Assembly (NCBI GenBank): GCA_964588305.1
Contig: CAZPOP010000018.1
Location: forward strand, 7,587 to 71,586
Direction of reading: 5' to 3'
DNA length: 64,000 nt
Source: SM1-73 sp964588305
GTDB taxonomy: Bacteria; Zixibacteria; MSB-5A5; SM1-73
A model generated the notes under the pieces. The model saw nothing but the letters and a program-made list of their open reading frames with translations. It searched no databases and had not been told where the DNA came from. Shown here one piece after another: positions 36,837 through 45,469 of the stretch. The translations under genes were made by a program, and so were the position numbers. How positions within the stretch are numbered: the first letter of the stretch is position 1; every line of letters starts with the position of its first letter.

Positions 36837-38615
36837 TTGTCGTTAAGATCCATAAGAAAAAACAAGAATAAAGAAGTCTGTACGATATATCGAGGCACAC
36901 CCGCCTCTCCCGGGGTAGCTATTGGAAGGGCGTTTCTCTTGAACCGCGAAACGGTGGAGGTGAAAGAGGAGAAAATTCCGGAGCGCGAGGTGCAGAAGGA
37001 GATCCTAAAGTTCAAAAGAGCTCTGGATGAGACCAAAAAGGAACTCTCTAAGATAAAAGAGAAGGTGGCCAAGAGAATCGATCCGGATCACGCCAAGATC
37101 TTTGATGCACAGATTATGATCCTGGAGGATGATTTCATCAATGAGTCAGTGATAGAAAGAATGAAGCAGACCAGGAATAATGCAGAGTTCGTTTACAAGA
37201 ATGTAATAGACCAGACCACCCAAACTCTATCCGCCTCTACCGACGAATATCTCAAAGAGAGGATCCTAGACATAAACACGGTGGCCAGCCGTTTGATTTA
37301 TAATCTTTTGGGCATCAAGCATTTGACCCTGCAGAGTATCGACTCGCCTGTGATATTGATCGCCCGAAACCTCTCTCCGGCCGATGTGGTGCACATGAAA
37401 AAAGAAAGCATCTTGGGTTTTGCCACGGACGCTGGTGGGGGCACCTCTCACGTGGCTTTGCTGGCAAAATCCATGGAGATCCCTGCGGTGGTGGGGCTGA
37501 AGAACCTTTTCGACCAGGTCCAAAGCGATCAAAGTGTAATCCTGGACGGAACCAGAGGTGAGCTGCTCATCTGCCCGGATGAGGAAACTCTCAAAGAATT
37601 CGAGAAGAGAAGAAAATTTATCATCAAAAAAACGGTGGAGCTTTCTGAACTGAAGCTTCTTCCCGCTGAAACGCGCGACCAAAGGAAAATCGAGCTGTCT
37701 GCCAACATCGAGCTTCCCCAGGATACCGCCTCTGCCTTGGAATACGGAGCCGAGGGAATCGGCCTGTTCAGAACCGAGTATTTGTATCTGGCTCAATCTG
37801 ATCTGCCCACTGAGGAGGAACAATATCAGGCCTATCAGGAGGTAGCGAATAAGGTTTATCCCAAGCCGGTGATCTTAAGAACGTTTGATCTGGGCGGTGA
37901 TAAGTTCGATGGTCATACCGGGACCCTTTACGAGACCAATCCTTTTTTGGGCTGGAGGGCGATCAGAGCTTGTTTAGACCTTCCTGAGTTCTTCAAGATC
38001 CAATTGAGGGCCATGCTTAAAGCCAGCGCCAAAAAGAACATAAAAATCATGTTTCCCATGATCTCGGAGGCACAAGAGCTCAAGAAAGCCAAAGCTCTGT
38101 TGGAAGAGGCTAAAGACGAGTTAAGAAAGAAGAGGATTCCTTTTGACGAGAACGTGGAGGTAGGGATAATGGTGGAGATTCCCTCTGCGGCTTTGTCTGC
38201 GGATGCCCTGGCAAAAGAGTCAGACTTCTTCAGCATAGGAACCAATGATCTCATTCAATATACAGTAGCCGTGGATCGGGGAAATGAAAGGATAGCCCAT
38301 CTCTATCAGGGATTACATCCCGGGGTATTGAAGCTGATCAAGCAGACCATTGACGCCGGGCACAGAAATGGCATTTGGGTAGGGCTGTGCGGGGAAATGG
38401 GTGGAGATCCGCTGGCCACCATCCTTCTGGTGGGAATGGGGGTGGATGAACTCTCCACTAGTGCCATGGCCATCCCGGAGATAAAGAAGATAATCCGATC
38501 CATAACCTTCGAAGAGGCGCAAGAGCTGGCGCAGAAGGTTCTTAATCTTTCTACCATTGATGAGATCAAAAAGGTTCTGATAGAGGATTATGCCAAGAGA
38601 TTTGGAAAAGGATAA
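36837..38615 (+). CDS. ptsI: Phosphoenolpyruvate-protein phosphotransferase (enzyme I)
   Basis: The product has 592 residues from TTG 36837, one base after the HPr stop, with GAGGAG before it. The longer open frame from 36774 overlaps ptsH in another frame and lacks support. It has the phospho-His205 in GGGTSHVALLAKS, the PEP-binding GIGLFRTEYLY and the C-terminal GVCGE-like LCGEMGG. It transfers phosphate from PEP to HPr. No enzyme II is in the window, so the pair may serve regulation. Confidence 0.94.
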   Translation: MSLRSIRKNKNKEVCTIYRGTPASPGVAIGRAFLLNRETVEVKEEKIPEREVQKEILKFKRALDETKKELSKIKEKVAKRIDPDHAKIFDAQIMILEDDFINESVIERMKQTRNNAEFVYKNVIDQTTQTLSASTDEYLKERILDINTVASRLIYNLLGIKHLTLQSIDSPVILIARNLSPADVVHMKKESILGFATDAGGGTSHVALLAKSMEIPAVVGLKNLFDQVQSDQSVILDGTRGELLICPDEETLKEFEKRRKFIIKKTVELSELKLLPAETRDQRKIELSANIELPQDTASALEYGAEGIGLFRTEYLYLAQSDLPTEEEQYQAYQEVANKVYPKPVILRTFDLGGDKFDGHTGTLYETNPFLGWRAIRACLDLPEFFKIQLRAMLKASAKKNIKIMFPMISEAQELKKAKALLEEAKDELRKKRIPFDENVEVGIMVEIPSAALSADALAKESDFFSIGTNDLIQYTVAVDRGNERIAHLYQGLHPGVLKLIKQTIDAGHRNGIWVGLCGEMGGDPLATILLVGMGVDELSTSAMAIPEIKKIIRSITFEEAQELAQKVLNLSTIDEIKKVLIEDYAKRFGKG

Positions 38616-38653
38616 CAAGGGGAAATTGGAATAAACCTGTATGCTCCTCCGAG

Positions 38654-39781
38654 ATGTCAAAATACAAGTCCAGACACAGGGAGGTCAAAGACTTTGAGGA
38701 TAGTCAAACCATGCACCTTTTAGACGAAACAAACGAAATCAAAAAGATCGATCCAAAGGGCATGTATGATCTGATCTATCAATTCCCTTCCCAATTTGAG
38801 GATGCTTCAAATATCGCAGGGGCGGCCGAACTGCCGGACTGGAACGCTAGCGGAATAGAAAACATAGTCTTAGCCGGGTTAGGTGGATCAGCCATCGGTG
38901 GCGATTTGGTGCGTTCCTATTTGGCTGAGAGACTAAATATCCCGTTCTTTATCTGCAGAAATTACACCTTGCCCCGTTTTGTGGGCGAGTCTTCCCTGAT
39001 CTTCATCTCCAGTTATTCCGGAAACACCGAGGAGACGCTTTCAGCTTATGATGATGCGCTTAACAGAAAGGCCATGATTCTCGCCCTCTCCACGGGCGGA
39101 AAGGTAGAAGAAAAATCCCTTCAGAATAAAATCACCTGGGTAAATATACCCAAGGGCTTCCCCCCGCGAGCTGCCCTGGGATATTCCTTCGTTCCGGTAT
39201 TGGTGATGTTGGAAAAGCTGGGATTTGTTGAAGGCGAAAAAGCTCTAATAAAAAGAACCGGAGAATTTCTAAGCTCAAATAGGTTGAGATACGGACTGGA
39301 GTCGGGAGTTCGGGAAAATCCTGCCAAGAGAATCGCTTTGGAGCTTCACCAGAAGCTGCCCATAATCTATGCCGCAACCGACCATTTTGACGCGGTCTCC
39401 ACCAGATGGAAAGGGCAAATTTGTGAAAATGCCAAAATGCTGGCGTTCAACAACGTCTTTCCCGAATTCAACCATAACGAGCTGGTGGGGTGGAAAATCT
39501 TATCTGAGTATCGAGACAATCTGATCGTGGTTATCCTGAAAGACCAAGACGATCATCCTCGCGTCAAAAGCAGGATGGAAATCGTCAAAAGGATCATAGA
39601 GAAAGAGAAGGTGAAAGTATTGGAGGTCGAAAGTTCCGGAGAGACCCTTCTCTCTCGCATCTTCTCTCTGATTCAATTGGGCGATTTCGCCAGCTTCTAT
39701 TTAGCTATCCTCAATAGAGAAGATCCCACTCCGGTCAAGGTGATAGACCTCTTGAAAAATGAACTGGCAAAAACCAAGTAA
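38654..39781 (+). CDS. Bifunctional phosphoglucose/phosphomannose isomerase
   Basis: The protein has 375 residues with two SIS domains. GLGGSAIGGD (75-84) and SSYSGNTEET (about 119-128) form the sugar-phosphate site of the first, and NHNELVGW lies in the second. This matches the PGI/PMI family known mostly from archaea and some bacteria. It would interconvert fructose-6-P with glucose-6-P and mannose-6-P. The start is uncertain: ATG 38654 or ATG 38711, neither with a strong ribosome site. Confidence 0.88.
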   Translation: MSKYKSRHREVKDFEDSQTMHLLDETNEIKKIDPKGMYDLIYQFPSQFEDASNIAGAAELPDWNASGIENIVLAGLGGSAIGGDLVRSYLAERLNIPFFICRNYTLPRFVGESSLIFISSYSGNTEETLSAYDDALNRKAMILALSTGGKVEEKSLQNKITWVNIPKGFPPRAALGYSFVPVLVMLEKLGFVEGEKALIKRTGEFLSSNRLRYGLESGVRENPAKRIALELHQKLPIIYAATDHFDAVSTRWKGQICENAKMLAFNNVFPEFNHNELVGWKILSEYRDNLIVVILKDQDDHPRVKSRMEIVKRIIEKEKVKVLEVESSGETLLSRIFSLIQLGDFASFYLAILNREDPTPVKVIDLLKNELAKTK

Positions 39782-39907
39782 GAACTTAGCCGTACGCTTA
39801 AGGAGACAAGGCCGGGCAGATCAAAGCTGGGGCCATCGTTCTACTTTGAACAACCCCGTCATTACTTCTAATAACTTCAGGACCACTCTTCCCTTTGCTT
39901 TTTTTAA

Positions 39908-39936
39908 TTGACAGTTAGGCAATTTGCCGCTTTATT
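39908..39936 (+). promoter_or_regulatory. Sigma-70-type promoter of the lipoprotein gene
   Basis: TTGACA (39908-39913), 17 nt, TTTATT (39931-39936), about 130 nt before the start at 40067. The rest of the gap 39782-40066 shows nothing. Confidence 0.5.
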
Positions 39937-40066
39937 GAAGGCACAACCAAAGCTCCATCAGCGACGGTGTTCGATGGGGAGGATCATTTGTCATTGCAGC
40001 GTCTTGGTAAGGTTTCGCGGGGATGGGCGTACTTAACCAGATGGCGAACCGAGAGTGAATATAACG

Positions 40067-40450
40067 ATGAACCACACCATGTGTCGGAAGTTGGTATCCA
40101 TTGTCGTCCTATTGAGCTTGGTCTCCTATTTGGGCGGCTGTACCAGCATGAGGTATGTCTCGCCTGAAGAGGCTTCCGAACTGGGGCAAAAATCCAGCGT
40201 CTGGGTAACCATGACCAACGGAACCCAGTTGGAGATTAAGGATCCAAAGGTTGAGCATTCCAGGTTAGTCGGCTACGTCGACCAAGAAGGCTACAAGGAA
40301 ATAGACCTCTCTGAGATCGAATCGTTGGGGATCAAGGAACCGGATGAGAGGAAAACCGTGATTCTGGGGGTGATAGCGGTTACCGGGGCTTTCATCCTGG
40401 TTTGGGTTCTGAGCAGCGGCGACGGAGACTCCGAACCTTGCAGCACGTGA
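40067..40450 (+). CDS. Small lipoprotein of unknown function
   Basis: The product has 127 residues from ATG 40067; a GTG at 40055 would add four. The signal peptide ends in the lipobox LGGC. An SH3/Sm-like beta stretch follows (VWVTMTNGTQLEIKDPKVEHSRLVGY, IDLSEIESLGI). A hydrophobic helix (TVILGVIAVTGAFILVWVL) precedes a short acidic tail. The beta stretch resembles the motif repeated in the protein at 51617 (LKNG...L...I...IESIE), which suggests a related fold. The function is unknown. Confidence 0.65.
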   Translation: MNHTMCRKLVSIVVLLSLVSYLGGCTSMRYVSPEEASELGQKSSVWVTMTNGTQLEIKDPKVEHSRLVGYVDQEGYKEIDLSEIESLGIKEPDERKTVILGVIAVTGAFILVWVLSSGDGDSEPCST

Positions 40451-40651
40451 TAGCGATTCGGGAGGCGGCGGGTCCGCCTTGAAAAACCAGGCGCAGCGAT
40501 GAATCCAGGATGATGTCACGCCATACTGCTAAGCATATTGCTTCGACGTTATCCCCAATACCCAGGATCCCCAAGGTTCGTGAGTTCAAGGATCAGATCG
40601 GGCGAATTCGGAAATGAAAGAACAGCACTTCACGAGGTTTGAAAGCGTTCA

Positions 40652-41064
40652 ATGAAAAACAGATTCATTTCACATTACAAGATTCTCGAAAAACTCGGTG
40701 AAGGCGGCATGTCCCAAAACTGCCCACGAGTCCAGCACTTGGTAGAACGAGTGGTTGCAGTTCTGAGGATCCCGCTGAAGCGGAAGCGGGAGGTGTGGTC
40801 TGCAAGACCCGGGACACCAAGCTGGATCGGACAGTAGCTCTGAAGTTTTTGCCCAAACATCTTTTGTGTGGCAAAGCGGCTGCGAGGAGATTCTCGAATG
40901 AAACCAGAACCACATCGGTATTAGATCACCCCGTAACCACCATTCATGAAATGGTACAAAGTGAATGCTCAGTCCACACGGAGCATGTTGAGGGAAAACC
41001 CATAAAGCAGCTCTTGTTCGTCAGAGACACATCCCTGACGGACCGTCGATGTCCGTGGCGCTGA
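40652..41064 (+). pseudogene. Degenerate Ser/Thr protein kinase fragment
   Basis: The start reads SHYKILEKLGEGGM, the glycine loop of a PknB-like kinase. An insertion of about 80 nt containing a CCCGCT...AGCGGG palindrome breaks the loop. The frame then resumes with CKTRDTKLDRTVALKFLPKHLL, including the ATP-binding Lys, and ends after another 60 degraded residues. All catalytic motifs are missing. It closely resembles the first 100 residues of the kinase-like gene at 43263, so it is a decayed paralogue. Confidence 0.7.
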
Positions 41065-41118
41065 AGTAGATAGAAGTAACGAACGAGGGCCAAGTTGCCA
41101 ACGATAGGAGGACTGGCC

Positions 41119-42537
41119 ATGGCTAGTACTGATGAGCTTATCCAGCGAGCCCAAAAAGCGGCTACTGCTTTCAGAGAATTAGACCAGTCTAAAACGGATC
41201 GCATTGCACGGGCGGTCTATCTGGCAGCGATGGATAACCGTGTCCGTCTCGCCATAATGGCGGCTGAGGAAACTGGCATGGGCTTTGGGCCACATAAAGT
41301 TATCAAGAATGCCATCGCCAGCCAGTTGGTGTACGAGGACATCAAAAACCAGAAGACGGTGGGTGTCATCTCTGAGGATTCATTTTCGGGCATCATCGAA
41401 ATGGCCCAGCCATTGGGCCCGATTCTGGCATTGATTCCAGCGATCAATCCCACGTCCACCACCATCTTCAAGATTCTCATTACCATGAAAACCCGCAATC
41501 CGGTGATTATCAGTGGCAATGCGATAGCCAAAAACTGCGTGGCGGAAACTGCTCGGGTCTGTTACGAATCAGCGCTGAAGGCAGGCGCACCTGAGCATTG
41601 CGTCCAGTGGTTGACCAAACCCAACCCCAAGATGACGAAGGAGTTGATGAGCCATCGTGGGCTGGCGCTCATTTTGGCCACCGGTGCAGGTGAATTGGTC
41701 AAAGCAAGCTATAGCTCTGGCACGCCGACAATAGGAGTTGGATCCGGCAATGTACCGGTTTACATTGGCACCACCGCCGATATCCCCTTCGCCGTTCAGA
41801 ATATCTTGATGTCCAAAACGTTTGACAACGGTTCCATATGTGCCAGCGAGCAGGCTATCGTGGTTAGGAGTGCGATCGCTGAAAAGGTGATGGCGGAGTT
41901 CAAGATGCAAAAAGCTTACCTTTTGTCGCCGGAGGAAATCGAAAAAGTCGGTCGTATCGCTTATGACAGACAAAGGGAGATGATGTTGGCTGCGGTGGTG
42001 GGCCAGTCGGTTCAGCGGATTGCGGAGATGGCCGGCATCCAGGTGCCTCTGGATGCCTCGGTTCTTGTGGCAAAGCTCGATGAGGTTTCCCCCAAGCAAC
42101 CGCTGTCCGCGGAAATTCTGGCACCCATTCTCGCATTCTATGTTGAAGAAACCTTTGAAGCCGCCATTGCCCGCTGCATGGAAATCACCCGCTTTGGAGG
42201 CATCGGCCACACAGCGGTGATCTATTCCAACAACCCGGAGCGGATCGAATACTTCTCCAGAAATCTTGATGTCGCCCGGATCTTGGTCAACACTCCATCC
42301 ACCCAGGGAGCACTGGGAGGGATGTTCAATACCCTATCGCCTTCTTTCACCTTGAGTTGCGGTTCCGGCGGGAAAAACAGTACCACCGACAACATCTCCA
42401 CACGCCATTTGTTGAACATCCATCGGATATGTCGACGTCGGGTAAACCAGCGCTGGAAAAATATCGATCACCGGAAGTATCTGGATGAGTCACTGACAGC
42501 CGAGGAAATCGAAAGAGAATTCAACAAGAACACATAG
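41119..42537 (+). CDS. CoA-acylating aldehyde dehydrogenase (AdhE N-domain-like)
   Basis: The product has 472 residues from ATG 41119, which stands 8 nt after AGGAGG. It covers a complete aldehyde dehydrogenase fold, with the catalytic Cys241 in FDNGSICASEQ and the NAD region ATGAGELVKASYSSGTPTIGVGSGN. These motifs match the aldehyde dehydrogenase half of AdhE and EutE/PduP-type enzymes, which convert acetyl-CoA and acetaldehyde. The Fe-alcohol dehydrogenase half is absent. No microcompartment genes are near. It lies between two damaged kinase genes in the accessory zone; lateral acquisition is possible but not shown. Confidence 0.85.
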   Translation: MASTDELIQRAQKAATAFRELDQSKTDRIARAVYLAAMDNRVRLAIMAAEETGMGFGPHKVIKNAIASQLVYEDIKNQKTVGVISEDSFSGIIEMAQPLGPILALIPAINPTSTTIFKILITMKTRNPVIISGNAIAKNCVAETARVCYESALKAGAPEHCVQWLTKPNPKMTKELMSHRGLALILATGAGELVKASYSSGTPTIGVGSGNVPVYIGTTADIPFAVQNILMSKTFDNGSICASEQAIVVRSAIAEKVMAEFKMQKAYLLSPEEIEKVGRIAYDRQREMMLAAVVGQSVQRIAEMAGIQVPLDASVLVAKLDEVSPKQPLSAEILAPILAFYVEETFEAAIARCMEITRFGGIGHTAVIYSNNPERIEYFSRNLDVARILVNTPSTQGALGGMFNTLSPSFTLSCGSGGKNSTTDNISTRHLLNIHRICRRRVNQRWKNIDHRKYLDESLTAEEIEREFNKNT

Positions 42538-42600
42538 AAGTTGTTGTCCTCATTATTATGAGAAGATATTTGATGTGATCGGCAAAAATACATCACAGGA

Positions 42601-42683
42601 TGAACTCACCCTAATCCCTCTCTCACAGAGAGAGGGACTTAACTCCCCTTCTCTTGCCAAGACAAGGGGATGGGGGATGAGTT
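42601..42683. repeat. Palindromic element, copy 1 (TGAACTCA ... TGAGTTC)
   Basis: TGAACTCA and TGAGTTC ends enclose two hairpins, CCCTCTCT...AGAGAGGG and CCCCTTCTCTT...AAGGGG. Confidence 0.8.
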
Positions 42684-42695
42684 CCAGGACACAGG

Positions 42696-42779
42696 ATGAA
42701 CTCACCCTAAATCCCTCTCTTAAAAAGAGAGGGACTTTACCCCTTCTCTTCACAAGAGAAGGGGTCAGGGGATGAGTTC
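42696..42779. repeat. Palindromic element, copy 2
   Basis: The layout is as in copy 1: TGAACTCA...TGAGTTCA ends with CCCTCTCT/AGAGAGGG and CCCCTTCTCTT/AAGAGAAGGGG hairpins. It ends 14 nt before the DUF559 gene. Confidence 0.8.
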
Positions 42780-42793
42780 AGGAACAGATTGAC

Positions 42794-43237
42794 ATGAAGA
42801 AAAACATAATCGAAGTGGCCAAAAGACTATGTCGAGATTTACGGAAGAGATCTACCCGCAGTGAACAGCTATTCTGGTGTGCAGTTCGGAACAGAAAAGT
42901 GTTAGGGAAGAAGTTTCTTCGCCAGTATCCCATATTCTTTCAGTACATGGACAAGGAAACTTTCTTTGTCGCAGATTTCTATTGTCATGAAAACTGATTG
43001 GTGCTGGAGATTGACGGTAAGAGTCACGACTATCAGAAAGAGCACGATGAGTTAAGGACATACATAATCAATAATCTGGAAATTGAAGTTGTCCGATTCA
43101 AAAATGAAGAGATTGAGAAGGGCATGAGCAGTGTGTTAGAGAGACTCAGGCAGGTTTTAACTCACCCTAAATTCCTCTCTCAAAAAGAGAGGGACCTTAA
43201 CTCCCCTTCTCTTCGTAAGAGAAGTGGACGGGGATGA
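42794..43237 (+). pseudogene. DUF559-type endonuclease-like protein, interrupted by in-frame TGA
   Basis: The first 67 codons give a DUF559 N-part (RSTRSEQLFWCAVRNRKVLGKKFLRQYPI, FVADFYCHEN). A TGA at 42995-42997 follows, and the same frame continues immediately with LVLEIDGKSHDYQKEHDELRTYIINNLEIEVVRF to 43237. The PD-(D/E)xK-like Asp (in ADFYC) and Glu (in LEIDG) thus fall on opposite sides of the stop. TGA is a normal stop elsewhere in the window (for example at 23204), so the gene is probably dead. Its last 26 codons and its final stop are supplied by repeat copy 3. Confidence 0.75.
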
Positions 43238-43241
43238 GTTC
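43160..43241. repeat. Palindromic element, copy 3, overlapping the DUF559 gene end
   Basis: It has the same two hairpins and right end as copies 1 and 2. It encodes the tail LTHPKFLSQKERDLNSPS and the stop of the DUF559 frame. Confidence 0.8.
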
Positions 43242-43262
43242 GACAGCAATGAATTCAAGATT

Positions 43263-44369
43263 ATGATAGGGAAAACGATTTCACATTACAAAATCCTAGA
43301 GAAACTTGGCGAGGGGGGAATGGGTGTGCTATACAAAGCCCAAGACACCAAGCTTGATCGGATAGTTGCTTTGAAATTCCTGCCCAAACACCTTTTGTGT
43401 GATGGAGAAGCCAAGACCAGATTTGTGCACGAAGCTGAAGTTTTATCCGCCTTGTATCATCCCCACATCGCCACCATCTATGAAACGGGTGAAACCGAAG
43501 GCGAATGTTTCATTTCCAGAGCTTACTTCGAAGGGAAGTCCGTCAAAGAGATCACAAGGGAGAAGGCAATTCCGGTTCGGACAGCTCTTGAAATCGCCAT
43601 TAAGATCGGAGAAGGCTTGACTGCCGCTCACAGGAAAGGTATCATTCATGGGAACATGAAGTCTAACAATGTGATGCTGACCAAAAAAGGCGGGATCAAG
43701 ATCACCGATTTCGGTCTGCCGACCTGGAAACAAAGGTCTGGCGTGACCAACACCGGAGAAACTCTGAGCAGGATTCAGTATATGTCTCCGGAGCAGGCTC
43801 GAGGTGGGCAAATAGATCGTCGAAGCGACATTTTTTCTTTCGGTGCGGTCCTGTATGAGATGATCACCGGACAGATTCCTTTTAAGGGACAAGACGAGAC
43901 AGCGATTCTCGATTCGATCGTAAATGATGCGGCTGAACCTTTAGCAAAATATCAGAAGCAGGCCCCAGAGCAACTACAGAGAATTGTGAAAAAACTACTG
44001 CAAAAGGATACTGAGTTCAGGTATCATACCATGGATGAGGTTCTGGCTGATTTAACGGAGTTGAAGCGGGAGTTGATCTCACGGAGACCTTTGGTTTTCA
44101 GGAAATTCAGGCCCAGGTACAAAGGCATCCTGATTCCGGCTTTGATCATATGTTTTGTAATAGCGGTCATTTTGCTTGTCCTCTTGAACAAATATCTGTT
44201 AGGTCCGATTTTGCCAAGGAAGGGCTCTGTTCCCCATCCCCCTCCTATTGGAGCGACGTGGTCCGGAGAGAAAAAGACGAAATGCCGTTTCGGGAATCCA
44301 TCACAGATACATATTGTCGGCTCACATAACTCAGGGGACTTTGAAGGCTCCTTTTCAAAATGCGCTTAG
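43263..44369 (+). CDS. Membrane-anchored PknB-like protein, predicted pseudokinase
   Basis: The product has 368 residues from ATG 43263; the frame extends 13 codons upstream into the repeat. It has a glycine loop GEGGMG, ATP Lys38 (VALKFL), DFG (D149) and MSPEQA. The catalytic loop reads HGN (129-131) followed by MKSNN where active kinases have HRDxKxxN, so the catalytic Asp is Asn. One membrane helix (about 298-318) is followed by only 50 low-complexity residues, whereas relatives carry a large C-terminal sensor; the end may be a frameshifted remnant. It is either a signalling pseudokinase or a decaying gene. Confidence 0.7.
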   Translation: MIGKTISHYKILEKLGEGGMGVLYKAQDTKLDRIVALKFLPKHLLCDGEAKTRFVHEAEVLSALYHPHIATIYETGETEGECFISRAYFEGKSVKEITREKAIPVRTALEIAIKIGEGLTAAHRKGIIHGNMKSNNVMLTKKGGIKITDFGLPTWKQRSGVTNTGETLSRIQYMSPEQARGGQIDRRSDIFSFGAVLYEMITGQIPFKGQDETAILDSIVNDAAEPLAKYQKQAPEQLQRIVKKLLQKDTEFRYHTMDEVLADLTELKRELISRRPLVFRKFRPRYKGILIPALIICFVIAVILLVLLNKYLLGPILPRKGSVPHPPPIGATWSGEKKTKCRFGNPSQIHIVGSHNSGDFEGSFSKCA

Positions 44370-44442
44370 TCGGGCCTAAATTGGAGTCAAGGCGTCAGCC
44401 TTCTATTTATCCTGAAGAGATAACCAGAAGAGGGAGTAACAT

Positions 44443-45015
44443 ATGGCACAAAAGAATTTCTGGACCGTCACTTTCGGTGTACTGCTAATTCTGATTGGAT
44501 TTCTGGCTCTCTTGGACAGCTTTGAGATGATTCGCTTCTGGCCCACTCTGGGAAAATTCTGGCCTTTGATTTTGGTGGCTCTGGGCATATGGCTCTTATT
44601 GAGAAGAACTTATTTCTTCTCTGAGAATGCGTTGTCCGTCAAAGAGGGAAAGAAATACTCGAGGGCCTTCGGAGATCTGAAAATAGATGCCAAAGACATA
44701 GATCCTCATGGGCTGGATGCGGAGATGGGCTTCGGCGATATCGAGGTCGATCTCACCAAAGCAAACTTCTCGGACCGGGAAAATATGGTCAACCTTGGTC
44801 TGGGGTTCGGAGACATCAAAATTTGGGTGCCAGGCGAGGTTAAGATATCAGCCACCGGAACCTGCGGCGCCGGTGACATCGACATCCTGGGTAAACACGA
44901 GGGCGGCCTGGGTAAACGGGTCGATTATCAGGATGAGGGATACGACACGGTTCAAAGGAAATTGAGGATAATTGCAAAACTGGGATTCGGAGACATCAGA
45001 ATCTCCCGCGTCTGA
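44443..45015 (+). CDS. LiaF-like / DUF5668 membrane protein
   Basis: The protein has 190 residues. Two N-terminal membrane helices in the LiaI/LiaF pattern (FWTVTFGVLLILIGFLALL and FWPLILVALGIWLLL) precede a beta-rich domain. That domain has repeated GFGDIEVDL, GFGDIKIWVP, GAGDIDILG and GFGDIRISRV strands, as in cell-wall-active antibiotic response proteins. LiaF relatives sense envelope stress together with a two-component system, but no such system is adjacent. The exact role here is unknown. Confidence 0.7.
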   Translation: MAQKNFWTVTFGVLLILIGFLALLDSFEMIRFWPTLGKFWPLILVALGIWLLLRRTYFFSENALSVKEGKKYSRAFGDLKIDAKDIDPHGLDAEMGFGDIEVDLTKANFSDRENMVNLGLGFGDIKIWVPGEVKISATGTCGAGDIDILGKHEGGLGKRVDYQDEGYDTVQRKLRIIAKLGFGDIRISRV

Positions 45016-45028
45016 TGCAAGACAGAGG

Positions 45029-45111
45029 GAGTGTAAACCTTCAGGTTTACCATTTGGCTGGAGTGTAAACCTTTAGGTTTACCAAGCAAAAGGCAAAGCT
45101 TTGCACTCCAG
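45029..45111. repeat. CTGGAGTG...CACTCCAG palindromic element with internal hairpins
   Basis: GAGTGTAAACCTTCAGGTTTAC (45029-45050) precedes a complete element from 45058 to 45111. CTGGAGTG and CACTCCAG ends enclose TAAACCT/AGGTTTA and GCAAAGCTTTGC. A relative lies at 48088. Confidence 0.75.
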
Positions 45112-45153
45112 AATCGAATAGTTCAACGAACTCACAATAATTAAGGAGGAATC

Positions 45154-45435
45154 ATGACTCATCCGTCCGAAAAGATTCCGGACATAAAGGTCACGGTGAA
45201 AAGCATCAAGGGAAAATGTTCTTTAGGTCATAAGGTGGGCGAGGAGTTTTTCTTCAAGGGTGGAATAGCTCCGGGTGGATTATGCACCGAAGGAATGTTG
45301 ACCGTGATTCCCGCCGCCAGAACCCTGATGTTCGGTGGAACCCACTTCTGGGAAGACGATCCCGATGCCATCTCGGTCTGCTGCCCCGATTCAAAGAATC
45401 TGGTGGTCTTCGAGATCAGAAGAGCTAAGAGTTGA
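45154..45435 (+). CDS. TIGR04076 family protein
   Basis: The protein has 93 residues, with AAGGAGG before the ATG. Family marks are KCSLGHKVGEEF, GGLCTEG, FGGTHFWEDDPD and CCPDSKNLVVFEIRR. The conserved Cys residues suggest metal binding or redox work, but no function is established. The last codons and the TGA stop lie in a 7-nt array (45421-45469). Confidence 0.8.
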   Translation: MTHPSEKIPDIKVTVKSIKGKCSLGHKVGEEFFFKGGIAPGGLCTEGMLTVIPAARTLMFGGTHFWEDDPDAISVCCPDSKNLVVFEIRRAKS

Positions 45436-45469
45436 GAGCGTAGAGTATAAAGTCAAGAGTCTAGAGTAT
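45421..45469 (+). repeat. 7-nt tandem array at the TIGR04076 stop
   Basis: Seven consecutive heptads AGAGCTA, AGAGTTG, AGAGCGT, AGAGTAT, AAAGTCA, AGAGTCT and AGAGTAT overlap the stop codon at 45433. The sequence from 45470 to 45736 shows no gene. Confidence 0.75.

Noticed and set aside
42575..43242. CRISPR array
   Set aside because: The three repeats are palindromic 82-84-nt elements at irregular distance with a gene between them, not short repeats with uniform spacers; no cas genes are present.
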